Of a DNA stretch of 7,658 bases, positions 1 to 6,264 are shown one piece after another (the first letter of the stretch is position 1; every line of letters starts with the position of its first letter). The DNA lies in NCBI GenBank assembly GCA_937915475.1, contig CALGIR010000102.1:1-7658 (forward strand), written 5' to 3'. A model generated the notes under the pieces. It did not search any database and was not told the DNA's origin. It worked only from the letters and a program-made list of their open reading frames with translations. The DNA is from an uncultured Bacteroidales bacterium (lineage in GTDB: Bacteria > Bacteroidota > Bacteroidia > Bacteroidales > Tenuifilaceae). Position numbers and translations under genes: made by a program.

Positions 1-193
1 CTATAGCAAATCGAACCTAAAGCCACCTATTGCAATAATTATGGGATCGGAGGATAAGGGGATATCCGATAGCGTACTAAAAGCAGCTGATGAACTGGTC
101 TCAATACCAATACACGGTAAGGTTGATTCGTTAAACGTTTCGGTTGCCGCTGGACTAATGATGTACGAGGTAATACGGCAAAAAGACCTATAG
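1..193 (+). CDS. SpoU/TrmH-family rRNA 2'-O-methyltransferase, C-terminal end (RlmB-like), partial
   Basis: Only the last 63 complete codons are present (reading from base 2, stop TAG at 191-193); the 5' part lies outside the window. The product should transfer a methyl group from S-adenosylmethionine to a ribose 2'-OH in rRNA. Two conserved SPOUT motifs of the trefoil knot are visible: IIMGSEDKGIS near the start of the fragment (motif 2) and IPIHGKVDSLNVSVAAG followed by a YEVIRQ ending (motif 3). The N-S-S-L-N-V-S type segment here reads DSLNVSVA, the SAM-binding and dimer part of the fold. The ending resembles RlmB, which methylates G2251 of 23S rRNA, but other family members (TrmH, the thiostrepton-resistance type) share these motifs, so the exact target is inferred. 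It converges with the phospholipase gene on the opposite strand, with overlapping ends. Confidence 0.88.
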   Translation, partial: YSKSNLKPPIAIIMGSEDKGISDSVLKAADELVSIPIHGKVDSLNVSVAAGLMMYEVIRQKDL

Positions 194-1084
194 TTCTGCC
201 TTATCTAGGGCTTCGGTACATGCTTTTTGTCCATAGGCAATAAGCTCTTTAGCCCTATAAAACTCATAAACTCCACAGGCATCCTTAGAGGTTTGTACCA
301 GAAAATCGGGTGGAGTTTCTTTCAAGGTCTTTTGGGTCATGTTGTTCATCATCACCTGAAGCACTCTATAAAGCAAATCGAAATACCCCAACTTACTGGC
401 TTTTTCAAGTTTTTTCTTCTCATCACCCTCAAAAAACTCGTACCATTTCTCCTTAAACTGCTCGAATAGCGATCTCTCCTCATCCGTCTCACCAGCATGG
501 TGCTCTTCCTGCTTTGGTTTTTTATAGGGAATTAAGGCGTTTGTATCAACAGCTCCAACCAAGTCCGACCCTTTGGTTATAAGATGGTTAATGGGTAAAG
601 GGTTTAGAACTCCGCCATCCACCAATAGTCCATCTGTTGTTTGGATGGGCATAAACACATTGGGAATTGATATGGATGCACGAATGGCCTTAGCCAGATT
701 CCCCTTTCTAAAAACAATCTCCTTATTGTTGACAATATCCGTAGCCAGTATCACCATGGGTTTTGGCAAATCCTCAATGTTAATATCGGGGATAAAACCT
801 CTTTTCTGCATCTCATAAAAAATGCGTTCACCCTTAATAAACCCCTTAGACCCAAGAGTAAAGTCGACAAGACGAAGAACCTCCATTCGGGTTAGCGTTG
901 TAACCCAATCCTTAAAATCGTTTAGGGTACCTGCCACATACATTGACCCCACCAACGCCCCCATGGAACTACCCGATAGAGAAACGATATCGAAGCCCCT
1001 TCGCTCAAGTTCATGGATTACACCAATGTGAATCAACCCTCTTGCCCCTCCACTCGACAAAGCCAGTGCTATTTTTTTTCTCAT
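188..1084 (-). CDS. Patatin-like phospholipase family protein (RssA/YjjU-like)
   Basis: This 298-residue protein is a predicted serine lipid acyl hydrolase with the Ser-Asp dyad of the patatin fold. Visible motifs in order are the glycine-rich oxyanion loop SGGARG (residues 11-16), the nucleophile elbow G-S-S-M-G (38-42, nucleophile Ser40), and the D-G-G motif (156-158, catalytic Asp156). The region from about 185 to 230 is charged and probably a flexible or lid segment; the C-terminal part (about 230-298) has no motif I recognise. I see no signal peptide, so it is probably cytoplasmic or peripheral. The open frame extends 36 codons upstream to 1192, but the ATG at 1082-1084 is chosen because family members begin two or three residues before the first beta strand, here KKIALALSSGG. 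No Bacteroidota promoter consensus was found close upstream. The natural substrate cannot be read from sequence. Its stop codon abuts the stop of the convergent methyltransferase gene. Confidence 0.9.
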   Translation of the reverse strand: MRKKIALALSSGGARGLIHIGVIHELERRGFDIVSLSGSSMGALVGSMYVAGTLNDFKDWVTTLTRMEVLRLVDFTLGSKGFIKGERIFYEMQKRGFIPDINIEDLPKPMVILATDIVNNKEIVFRKGNLAKAIRASISIPNVFMPIQTTDGLLVDGGVLNPLPINHLITKGSDLVGAVDTNALIPYKKPKQEEHHAGETDEERSLFEQFKEKWYEFFEGDEKKKLEKASKLGYFDLLYRVLQVMMNNMTQKTLKETPPDFLVQTSKDACGVYEFYRAKELIAYGQKACTEALDKAEL

Positions 1085-1398
1085 TGTGCTGGAGATTTTA
1101 GAGATATAATAATCTACTGTAAACTTACAAACAAAACCGAAACACAGCCAAGCTAAACTTTGTTTTTTTGGCATTGAATTGCAATGCTCCAAAAGAAGTA
1201 AAAATCGATGTACGACTCTACTTCGCTTGATGCGGAAGAATCAACCATAATTGCGCCCTGTGAATAGGCAAGGACTAGGTATCCCAAACTGAAATTTATC
1301 CATAACGAATTTAGCACAAAGGGCAACAAATAGAGTAACTAGGGATGTGAAAAAAGTGCTATATTAATTTTCATGTTAGATTATATGATGTTTAACAC
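1085..1398. other. Intergenic region between the channel gene and the phospholipase gene
   Basis: This 314-base stretch holds no gene I can support. It is AT-rich, has no strong hairpin followed by a T-run in either direction, and no exact TAnnTTTG box oriented toward the phospholipase gene. Bases 1085-1192 are open in the phospholipase frame, but the translation (with a cysteine-containing hydrophobic patch) does not look like the start of a patatin protein, so I treat it as leader. The phospholipase gene may have an unrecognised promoter here or be read through from the channel gene. Confidence 0.6.
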
Positions 1399-2682
1399 CT
1401 AACTATTTGAGGCTAACTTTTGAAAATCATTCCCCGATGGATTTTGGAATATTCTAAGTTCAAACTGCGGAACGCTAGCGAGCACATGGTCAAAAAGGTC
1501 GGCCTGAACTCCCTCATAAACTACCCATGCTTTTTCTGCAGAAAAACAGTATAACTCAACGGGAATACCTCTTTCGGTGGGTTGAAGTTGCCTAACCATG
1601 TGAATTGCTTCGGAGCTGATGCTAGGATTAATCTTTAGATACGACTCTAAATATTCTCTGAAAACGCCCAGATTTGTCAACCTCCTCCCGTTAACTGGCA
1701 TGCTGGTATCAAATCCCATCTTCTTATTAAACTCCTCAATTTCCTTGGAACGTTGTTCAATGTAATCCTTAATCAGATGAATTCGCTTTAACTTCTCCAA
1801 CAACTCGGGTGAGCAAAACTTCACGCTGCTCATGTCGATATAGACCGATCGTTTTATCCTTCGCCCATTGGACTCCTGCATCCCCTTCCAGTTGGTAATG
1901 CTTTCTGATACCAGAGCATAGGTTGGGAATGTGCTAATAGTTCTATCCCAGTTCTGAACCTTTACGGTGTTCAAGGTTATCTCTAACACCGCTCCATCGG
2001 CACCACGACTTGGCATCTCAATCCAATCGCCTGGTTTTACCATATTGTTTGCCGAAACCTGAACCGATGCAACCAAACCCAAAATGGTGTCCTTAAAAAC
2101 CAGCATCAGAATAGCGGCCGATGCCCCCATTCCAACTAGCAGGGTTGTAGGATTCTTATTAATTAAGATTGAGATAATAATGATTCCCCCTAGAATGTAC
2201 ACTATTATTTTTACTAATTGCACATATCCATTAATAGGTCGGGTTTTAGATACCTCAAGTGTTAAATAAATATCATGCAATGCGTTAAGTAACGAGTTTA
2301 TTACAAGAACCCATACAGCAGCAATGTATATATAGGTGAATTTTTCGATGAGATGCGTTAGCGATGGATTATAATCGTATAGGGCAATTCCAATGGTAAA
2401 CTGAATTACCAGCGCGGGCGCAAGATGCGATAGTTTATGAAAAACCCTCCTCTGTATCAAAAAATCGTCCCAAGTATTTTTAGTACGCTTAGTAATGGCT
2501 GTTAATCCTACAACTATTATCTTTTTAGCAATAAAGTTTGCCAAAATGGAGAGTAAAATTATGGCTAAAACTGATGTTGAAACCTTAACAAACTGAGAAA
2601 AATCAATGCTTAACCCGAGGCTCTGTAGCCATAGTTCATAGTTTTCTAGAAACTGATATGTTTTTACAACCTTCTCTTCCAT
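1399..2682 (-). CDS. Mechanosensitive ion channel, MscS superfamily (YbdG/MscM-like)
   Basis: The 427-residue inner-membrane protein is a predicted MscS-type channel that would open under membrane tension to release solutes during hypoosmotic shock. From the N-terminus there is a short soluble segment, then hydrophobic segments at about 34-60, 85-103, 115-136 and 154-174, and the pore-lining segment at about 180-211, rich in small residues (VGMGASAA) and followed by the family's KDTILGLVASVQV stretch. The MscS beta domain follows at about 213-270 (KPGDWIEM, then a GAVLEITLNTVKVQNWD-type strand pair), then a long soluble C-terminal domain. Length and the large C-terminal domain fit E. coli YbdG (415 residues, a low-conductance MscM channel) better than MscS itself (286). 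A GTG at 2716-2718 would add 12 residues, but it overlaps a good promoter -7 box, so the ATG at 2680-2682 is preferred. Transcribed alone, away from rpe. Confidence 0.92.
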   Translation of the reverse strand: MEEKVVKTYQFLENYELWLQSLGLSIDFSQFVKVSTSVLAIILLSILANFIAKKIIVVGLTAITKRTKNTWDDFLIQRRVFHKLSHLAPALVIQFTIGIALYDYNPSLTHLIEKFTYIYIAAVWVLVINSLLNALHDIYLTLEVSKTRPINGYVQLVKIIVYILGGIIIISILINKNPTTLLVGMGASAAILMLVFKDTILGLVASVQVSANNMVKPGDWIEMPSRGADGAVLEITLNTVKVQNWDRTISTFPTYALVSESITNWKGMQESNGRRIKRSVYIDMSSVKFCSPELLEKLKRIHLIKDYIEQRSKEIEEFNKKMGFDTSMPVNGRRLTNLGVFREYLESYLKINPSISSEAIHMVRQLQPTERGIPVELYCFSAEKAWVVYEGVQADLFDHVLASVPQFELRIFQNPSGNDFQKLASNS

Positions 2683-2717
2683 ACTCTTAACTCTTAAATT
2701 TTTTAATAAGTGGTTCA

Positions 2718-2748
2718 CAAAATTAGTAAAAGTTAAGCATGAGACAAA
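2718..2748 (-). promoter_or_regulatory. Bacteroidota-type promoter for the mechanosensitive channel gene
   Basis: On the minus strand, TTTG (2748-2745) is followed by a 19-base spacer and TAATTTTG (2725-2718). This matches the known Bacteroidota housekeeping consensus TTTG-N about 19-TAnnTTTG at every fixed position. Transcription would start near 2711-2713, giving a leader of about 30 bases before the ATG at 2682 and excluding the upstream GTG at 2718 as the start. Confidence 0.75.
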
Positions 2749-2816
2749 TGAAAACTTTACATTGATTTTTGCTCTTCAAACCTCATGCTACCAATTCTAT
2801 TACTAAAGATTTTAGC

Positions 2817-2824
2817 TACATTTG
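2817..2824 (+). promoter_or_regulatory. Candidate -7 box of the rpe promoter
   Basis: TACATTTG matches the Bacteroidota -7 consensus TAnnTTTG and lies 17 bases before the rpe ATG, implying a leader of about 10 bases. No TTTG or TTG is found 17-21 bases upstream, so the -33 half is weak or absent. With the promoter at 2718-2748 it makes this a divergent control region. The box sits within the in-frame upstream extension of rpe, supporting the downstream ATG as start. Confidence 0.5.
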
Positions 2825-2841
2825 CATCAAAGAGTATACTT

Positions 2842-3510
2842 ATGGTTCAATACGTTGCCCCCTCGCTCCTTTCGGCAGATTTTAATAATCTGGCCCGAGA
2901 TATTGAAATGGTTAACCAAAGCGAAGCCGACTGGTTTCACCTCGATATAATGGATGGAGTATTTGTCCCAAATATGTCGTACGGATTTCCTGTGGTTGAG
3001 CATATTGCCAAACTGGCAAAAAAGCCGCTGGATGTTCATCTTATGATTATTGACCCCGACCGTTACCTTGAACGATTTAGGGATGCTGGGGCAAATATCC
3101 TAACTGTACATTGGGAAGCCTGCAAACATCTGCACCGAACAGTAACCGAAATTAAGAAACTGGGTATGAGGGCAGGCGTTTCGCTAAATCCCCATACACC
3201 TGTAGAGTTTCTTAGCGATATTCTCCCTGAACTTGATTTGGTTCTAATTATGAGCGTAAACCCAGGGTTTGGAGGGCAAAGTTTTATTGAGAATAGCTAC
3301 TCGAAAATTACACGCCTAAGGGCAATGATTGATGAGATTGGTTGCAGCACATTAATTGAAGTTGATGGTGGCGTTGGCCCCAACAATGCGGCCAAACTGT
3401 ACCAAGCAGGAGCCAATGTACTTGTGGCAGGCAATGCAGTTTTCAAAGCCGAAAATCCAAGCGAGACAATTAAAACAATTAAAACAATTAAAACAATTAA
3501 AAACGGCTAA
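2842..3510 (+). CDS. rpe: Ribulose-phosphate 3-epimerase
   Basis: The 222-residue cytoplasmic enzyme interconverts D-ribulose 5-phosphate and D-xylulose 5-phosphate in the non-oxidative pentose phosphate pathway, which also supplies erythrose 4-phosphate for aromatic synthesis. It is a TIM barrel with all the hallmarks: APSLLSADF near the N-terminus (6-14), metal ligands His33 and Asp35 in HLDIMDG, His66 in DVHLM, Asp175 in EVDGG, the phosphate loop NPGFGGQSF (140-148), and the late VAGNAVF motif (195-201). Asp35 and Asp175 are the expected acid-base pair. The frame is open back to 2785, but the ATG at 2842 gives the usual start (MVQYVAPSLLSADF) and lies downstream of a -7 box. The last residues consist of four copies of Thr-Ile-Lys encoded by a perfect 9-base tandem repeat, followed by Asn-Gly. 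The stop is 4 bases before the DDAH gene. Confidence 0.96.
   Translation: MVQYVAPSLLSADFNNLARDIEMVNQSEADWFHLDIMDGVFVPNMSYGFPVVEHIAKLAKKPLDVHLMIIDPDRYLERFRDAGANILTVHWEACKHLHRTVTEIKKLGMRAGVSLNPHTPVEFLSDILPELDLVLIMSVNPGFGGQSFIENSYSKITRLRAMIDEIGCSTLIEVDGGVGPNNAAKLYQAGANVLVAGNAVFKAENPSETIKTIKTIKTIKNG
3466..3501. repeat. Perfect 9-base tandem repeat, four copies, at the 3' end of rpe
   Basis: The unit ACAATTAAA occurs four times without a mismatch (3466-3474, 3475-3483, 3484-3492, 3493-3501). In the rpe frame each copy reads Thr-Ile-Lys. Because the unit is three codons, gain or loss of copies would alter only the length of the epimerase tail and leave the reading frame and the DDAH start, 14 bases further on, intact. 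Confidence 0.97.
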
Positions 3511-3514
3511 AATA

Positions 3515-4273
3515 ATGCATAGGTTTACCAAGGCCATTGTAAGAAAACCTGGGAAAAGTTTCCCAAAAGGAATTACCACCTCAAACCCAGGAAAACCATC
3601 ATTTGAATTGGCCCTTGAGCAACACAGTGCATACCGTGAGGCACTCAAGCAAAGCGGAGTAGAAGTTATTGTACTTGAAGCAGACGAGCGTTACCCCGAC
3701 GGTTGCTTTGTTGAGGATACAGCCGTAGTTACTGATGAGGTAGCCATTATTACGCGACCCGGCGACCCATCGAGACTTGGTGAGGAGGAAAGCATACTTC
3801 AAACTATTTCAAAATATAAAAAAACTGAGAGAATAACGGCCCCAGGAAACCTTGAGGGTGGTGATATATTGCGAGTAGAAAATAATTTCTACATCGGAAT
3901 CACTAAACGAACAAACATTGAGGGAGCAAATCAGCTTGCCCAACTTCTAAAAAAATATGGATACACCTCAACACAAGTTCATGTAAAGGATATACTTCAT
4001 CTAAAAACGGGGATTGCCTACCTTGGCGATAACAACTTTATTGGTGTTGATGAGCTAAAAGGAATTGCCCAAGGAAAAAATATGATTAAGGTTGAGCAGA
4101 CCGAAGAATACTCGGCCAATTGCCTTAAAGTGAACAACAACTTACTAATTCCAAAAGGCTTCCCAAAATCAAAGAGCCAAATAGTTAGCTTAGGATACAA
4201 CATTATAGAGTTAGATATGTCGGAATTTAGAAAGATGGACGGCGGACTAACCTGTCTTTCATTGCTTTTTTAG
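3515..4273 (+). CDS. Dimethylarginine dimethylaminohydrolase (DDAH) family protein
   Basis: The 252-residue protein belongs to the guanidine-modifying (amidinotransferase/arginine deiminase) superfamily. DDAH hydrolyses N-omega-methylated arginines to citrulline and a methylamine. The fold's catalytic residues are all present: Glu114 in NLEGGD, His162 in LHLKTG, and the nucleophile Cys247 in the C-terminal DGGLTCLSL. Spacing is nearly identical to Pseudomonas aeruginosa DDAH (Glu114, His162, Cys249; 254 residues). Other family signatures are the FVEDTAVV substrate loop (65-72), RPGDPSR (81-87) and the GITKRTN segment (128-134). The start at 3515 lies 4 bases after the rpe stop, so translational coupling is likely; upstream in-frame ATGs lie inside rpe and would give a repeat-derived extension foreign to the family. 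No signal peptide is seen. The true substrate is unproven: methylarginine, arginine or another guanidino compound are all possible. Confidence 0.9.
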   Translation: MHRFTKAIVRKPGKSFPKGITTSNPGKPSFELALEQHSAYREALKQSGVEVIVLEADERYPDGCFVEDTAVVTDEVAIITRPGDPSRLGEEESILQTISKYKKTERITAPGNLEGGDILRVENNFYIGITKRTNIEGANQLAQLLKKYGYTSTQVHVKDILHLKTGIAYLGDNNFIGVDELKGIAQGKNMIKVEQTEEYSANCLKVNNNLLIPKGFPKSKSQIVSLGYNIIELDMSEFRKMDGGLTCLSLLF

Positions 4274-4348
4274 ATTGACTTTCAGTGCCAAAACACTAAT
4301 TTTAAGCAGTTACAATCCATCCACCAAGTCCTTTTATCGCCATGCCTA

Positions 4349-4396
4349 GAATTTTAAAAAAAGCCGAGGTTAAAATTCCTTTGGCACAATCGGCTT
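4349..4396. repeat. Two interleaved inverted repeats in the DDAH-aroB gap
   Basis: GAATTTTAA (4349-4357) is the exact reverse complement of TTAAAATTC (4370-4378), with a 12-base loop. AAGCCGA (4361-4367) is the reverse complement of TCGGCTT (4390-4396), with a 22-base loop. The two pairings overlap and could not both form as simple hairpins, though a pseudoknot-like arrangement is conceivable. Neither is followed by a clear T-run, so they are not convincing terminators. The rest of the 224-base gap shows no gene. Confidence 0.4.
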
Positions 4397-4409
4397 ACAT
4401 CCATATAGT
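4381..4409 (+). promoter_or_regulatory. Weak candidate promoter upstream of aroB
   Basis: TTGGCA (4381-4386) and TATAGT (4404-4409) are separated by 17 bases, each one mismatch from the classical sigma-70 hexamers. Preceded by T, the first element also reads TTTG (4380-4383), as in the Bacteroidota -33 box, but the downstream element does not match TAnnTTTG. A second near-match, TAATTTTA (4468-4475), lies closer to aroB without a -33 partner. Which, if either, is used cannot be decided here. Confidence 0.3.
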
Positions 4410-4497
4410 ATCATACACATTTTAACATGAGCAGGTATGCAATCAGTGGTAAAATAGAAAAAAGGCCTAATTTTAGATAATTATTAAAAACATCGAA

Positions 4498-5523
4498 ATG
4501 GAGATTATTAAAATAAATGGGCTTAACCGAGAATCGAAAGTGATTATTGGCGAATTACTTGAGAATGTTGGGAATTACCTGCCCAAAACACAAGTATTTA
4601 TTATCACTGATGAGAAAGTTAAAGCCTACCATGGCGACAAATTCCCTCGGTTCCCAACCTATGCCGTTGAACCAGGAGAGGAATCAAAAAGCCTTGAGGT
4701 TGTTGGGGAACTCTACTACTGGCTGCTTGAGATGGGTGCCGACCGCAGTTCGTTTATTCTAGGAATTGGAGGTGGTGTAGTGTCCGATTTGACTGGATTT
4801 GTAGCATCTACGTTTATGCGTGGAGTAGATTTTGGATTTATCCCAACCTCCCTCCTTGCTCAAATTGATGCCAGCGTAGGCGGGAAAAACGGGCTAAACA
4901 TTTCGGGCTATAAGAATATTGTGGGCACATTCAATCAACCCAGATTTGTAATATGTGATATCAATCTGTTAGCCACCCTTCCACAAAAGGAGTACCTCAA
5001 TGGCTTTGCCGAAATAGTTAAGCATACGCTTATTGCCGATGTGAAAATGTTCGAATTTATTGAGGAAAATATCGAAGCTCTAAAAATTTACAATCCAACT
5101 CTACTAGAGCAATTAGTAACCCACTCGGCTAAAATAAAAGCAGCAATAGTACAAGCCGATGAGTTCGAGAAGGGTGAGCGAAAAAAACTTAACTTGGGTC
5201 ATACATGGGGGCACGCCGTTGAGAAGGAGACAGGCATGTCGCACGGAAAAAGCGTAAGCATTGGACTTGAGTTTGCAGCAAGATTTTCGGTAAAAAAAGG
5301 GCTTCTTGAGAAAAGGGATTATATGCGGTTAATGAATATTCTTAGAGAATTGAACCTTCCAATATGTATAAAGGTTAGCCCAAAAAGAATTTTTGAAGCA
5401 CTTATTAAAGATAAGAAAAAGGATGGCGATTCCATTGACTTTATCCTTATGAGTGGCATTGGGGATGTAATAGTAGAGAGAATGACTTTAGATAAAGTTC
5501 AGGAATTTGCAGAACACGGATAA
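4498..5523 (+). CDS. aroB: 3-dehydroquinate synthase
   Basis: The 341-residue cytoplasmic enzyme converts DAHP (3-deoxy-D-arabino-heptulosonate 7-phosphate) to 3-dehydroquinate, step 2 of the shikimate pathway, using NAD and a divalent metal. The nucleotide-binding loop GGGVVSDLTGFVAS is at 91-104, PTSLLAQIDASVGGKNGLN at 116-134 carries the substrate-binding lysine region, and KNIVGTFNQP follows at 139-148. Expected metal ligands are Glu172 (AEIVKH), His235 (NLGHTWGHA) and His249 (SHGKSVSIG), with the 14-residue His-His spacing close to family members. Length is normal for the short bacterial form (about 340-370). The ATG at 4498 begins at the expected first strand and no Shine-Dalgarno is visible. 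It is the first gene of an apparent aroB-aroD-aroE-aroA cluster; a 224-base gap separates it from the DDAH gene, so it may have its own promoter. Confidence 0.97.
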   Translation: MEIIKINGLNRESKVIIGELLENVGNYLPKTQVFIITDEKVKAYHGDKFPRFPTYAVEPGEESKSLEVVGELYYWLLEMGADRSSFILGIGGGVVSDLTGFVASTFMRGVDFGFIPTSLLAQIDASVGGKNGLNISGYKNIVGTFNQPRFVICDINLLATLPQKEYLNGFAEIVKHTLIADVKMFEFIEENIEALKIYNPTLLEQLVTHSAKIKAAIVQADEFEKGERKKLNLGHTWGHAVEKETGMSHGKSVSIGLEFAARFSVKKGLLEKRDYMRLMNILRELNLPICIKVSPKRIFEALIKDKKKDGDSIDFILMSGIGDVIVERMTLDKVQEFAEHG

Positions 5524-5594
5524 AGTGGGTTCTCACTAATAAAGAGGAATCTGCTATAGGTTCATATAAATTAACGTTCCAATAAGTATTTAAA

Positions 5595-6239
5595 ATGAGA
5601 AACGATATCTGCCTTAGCATAGGTCACGCCAATTACGAAACCATACTTGAGCTGCTCAAGTATGGTTTCGTAATAGGCGTGACCTATGATTTGCTTTGCC
5701 TTGACGAAGAGCAGTTAAAGTCAATTTTCACGAAGCATAACAACCTTATAGCAGCATACAGGTCGGACAATATTGGTAATAAGGCAATTGAAACGGCACT
5801 TAATCTTGCCATTGAAAACGGATGCAAATATATTGATATCGACATAGAAATGCCAGAGCTGCCTAGAAAAAAACTAATTACAAAGGCTCATACTAAAGAC
5901 TGTAAAGTAATTATATCCTATCATAATTTTACGGAAACCCCTAGCCTAAAAGAGCTCAATGCCATAATTGATAAATTATTTGAATCGGGTGCAGATTTGG
6001 CTAAAATTGCTTGTATGGCAAATTCGCAAAACGAATGTGCCAGAGTCATGGGGCTTTACGAGAATCATTCAAATCTAGTAGCATTCTGCATGGGCAATAT
6101 GGGAAAGTTTACCCGATTGGCCGCACCAATACTCGGTGCTCCATTCACATACGCATCAATGCAAGGTAAAAAAACGGCTCCTGGCCAAATGGTGATTAAC
6201 GAAGTTGGGATGTTCCTTAATTCCTATAAATCCGATTAA
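5595..6239 (+). CDS. aroD: Type I 3-dehydroquinate dehydratase with an altered substrate-binding strand
   Basis: The 214-residue protein should dehydrate 3-dehydroquinate to 3-dehydroshikimate (step 3) through a Schiff base. Most catalytic features of type I enzymes are present: Arg56 (AAYRS), His110 in SYHNF (general acid-base), Lys137 in LAKIAC (Schiff-base lysine), Arg174 in GKFTRL, and Gln198 in TAPGQ. Position 194, usually Ser in E. coli, is Thr. What is missing is the E-x-R-x-D motif on the second strand (E. coli EWRVD, Glu46 and Arg48). Here the segment after the first helix reads FVIGVTYD (25-32), so only the final Asp fits; aligned back from that Asp, Gly28 and Thr30 replace Glu and Arg, with about one residue extra. 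Exactly this segment is encoded by the right arm of a long palindrome. The frame is otherwise intact. It follows aroB by 71 bases and precedes aroE by 25. Activity is therefore uncertain although family assignment is firm. Confidence 0.9.
   Translation: MRNDICLSIGHANYETILELLKYGFVIGVTYDLLCLDEEQLKSIFTKHNNLIAAYRSDNIGNKAIETALNLAIENGCKYIDIDIEMPELPRKKLITKAHTKDCKVIISYHNFTETPSLKELNAIIDKLFESGADLAKIACMANSQNECARVMGLYENHSNLVAFCMGNMGKFTRLAAPILGAPFTYASMQGKKTAPGQMVINEVGMFLNSYKSD
5618..5688. repeat. 71-base near-perfect palindrome inside the aroD coding sequence
   Basis: The left arm (5618-5651, beginning CATAGGTCACGCC) and right arm (5655-5688, ending GGCGTGACCTATG) are reverse complements over 34 positions with a single mismatch, A5631 against A5675. 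The loop is the three bases CTG (5652-5654), which is codon 20 of aroD. The symmetry is codon-phased: codon k on the left faces codon 40-k on the right, so for example Gly10 GGT faces Thr30 ACC and Glu15 GAA faces Phe25 TTC. In RNA it would form a very stable hairpin beginning 21 bases after the start codon. There is no T-run after it, so it is not a standard terminator. Chance formation of 33 of 34 pairs is effectively excluded. Confidence 0.98.
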
Positions 6240-6264
6240 CCTGAGATAAACAGTAGCTAAATAA

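Noticed and set aside
1085..1192. Upstream extension of the phospholipase to an ATG at 1192, with a hydrophobic patch that could be a signal peptide
   Set aside because: Patatin-type proteins normally begin just before the first strand; the patch is short and lacks a clear cleavage site, and the ATG at 1084 fits the family.
2683..2718. Longer channel protein starting at GTG 2718
   Set aside because: The GTG overlaps the promoter -7 box, so it would not be within the expected transcript; ATG 2682 fits.
3551..3564. Short inverted repeat GGGAAA-AG-TTTCCC in the DDAH gene
   Set aside because: Six-base arms with a two-base loop are expected by chance in coding DNA of this length.
4274..4320. Terminator after the DDAH gene (AGTG, six bases, CACT, then AATTTT)
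   Set aside because: The stem is only four pairs and the T-run is short; too weak to call.
4342..4425. Small 27-codon ORF in the DDAH-aroB gap
   Set aside because: It is short, has no recognisable feature and lies across inverted repeats; nothing supports translation.
5618..5690. Palindrome as an intrinsic terminator or mobile-element end
   Set aside because: No U-run follows, there are no target-site duplications or transposase, and both arms are coding within a continuous aroD frame.
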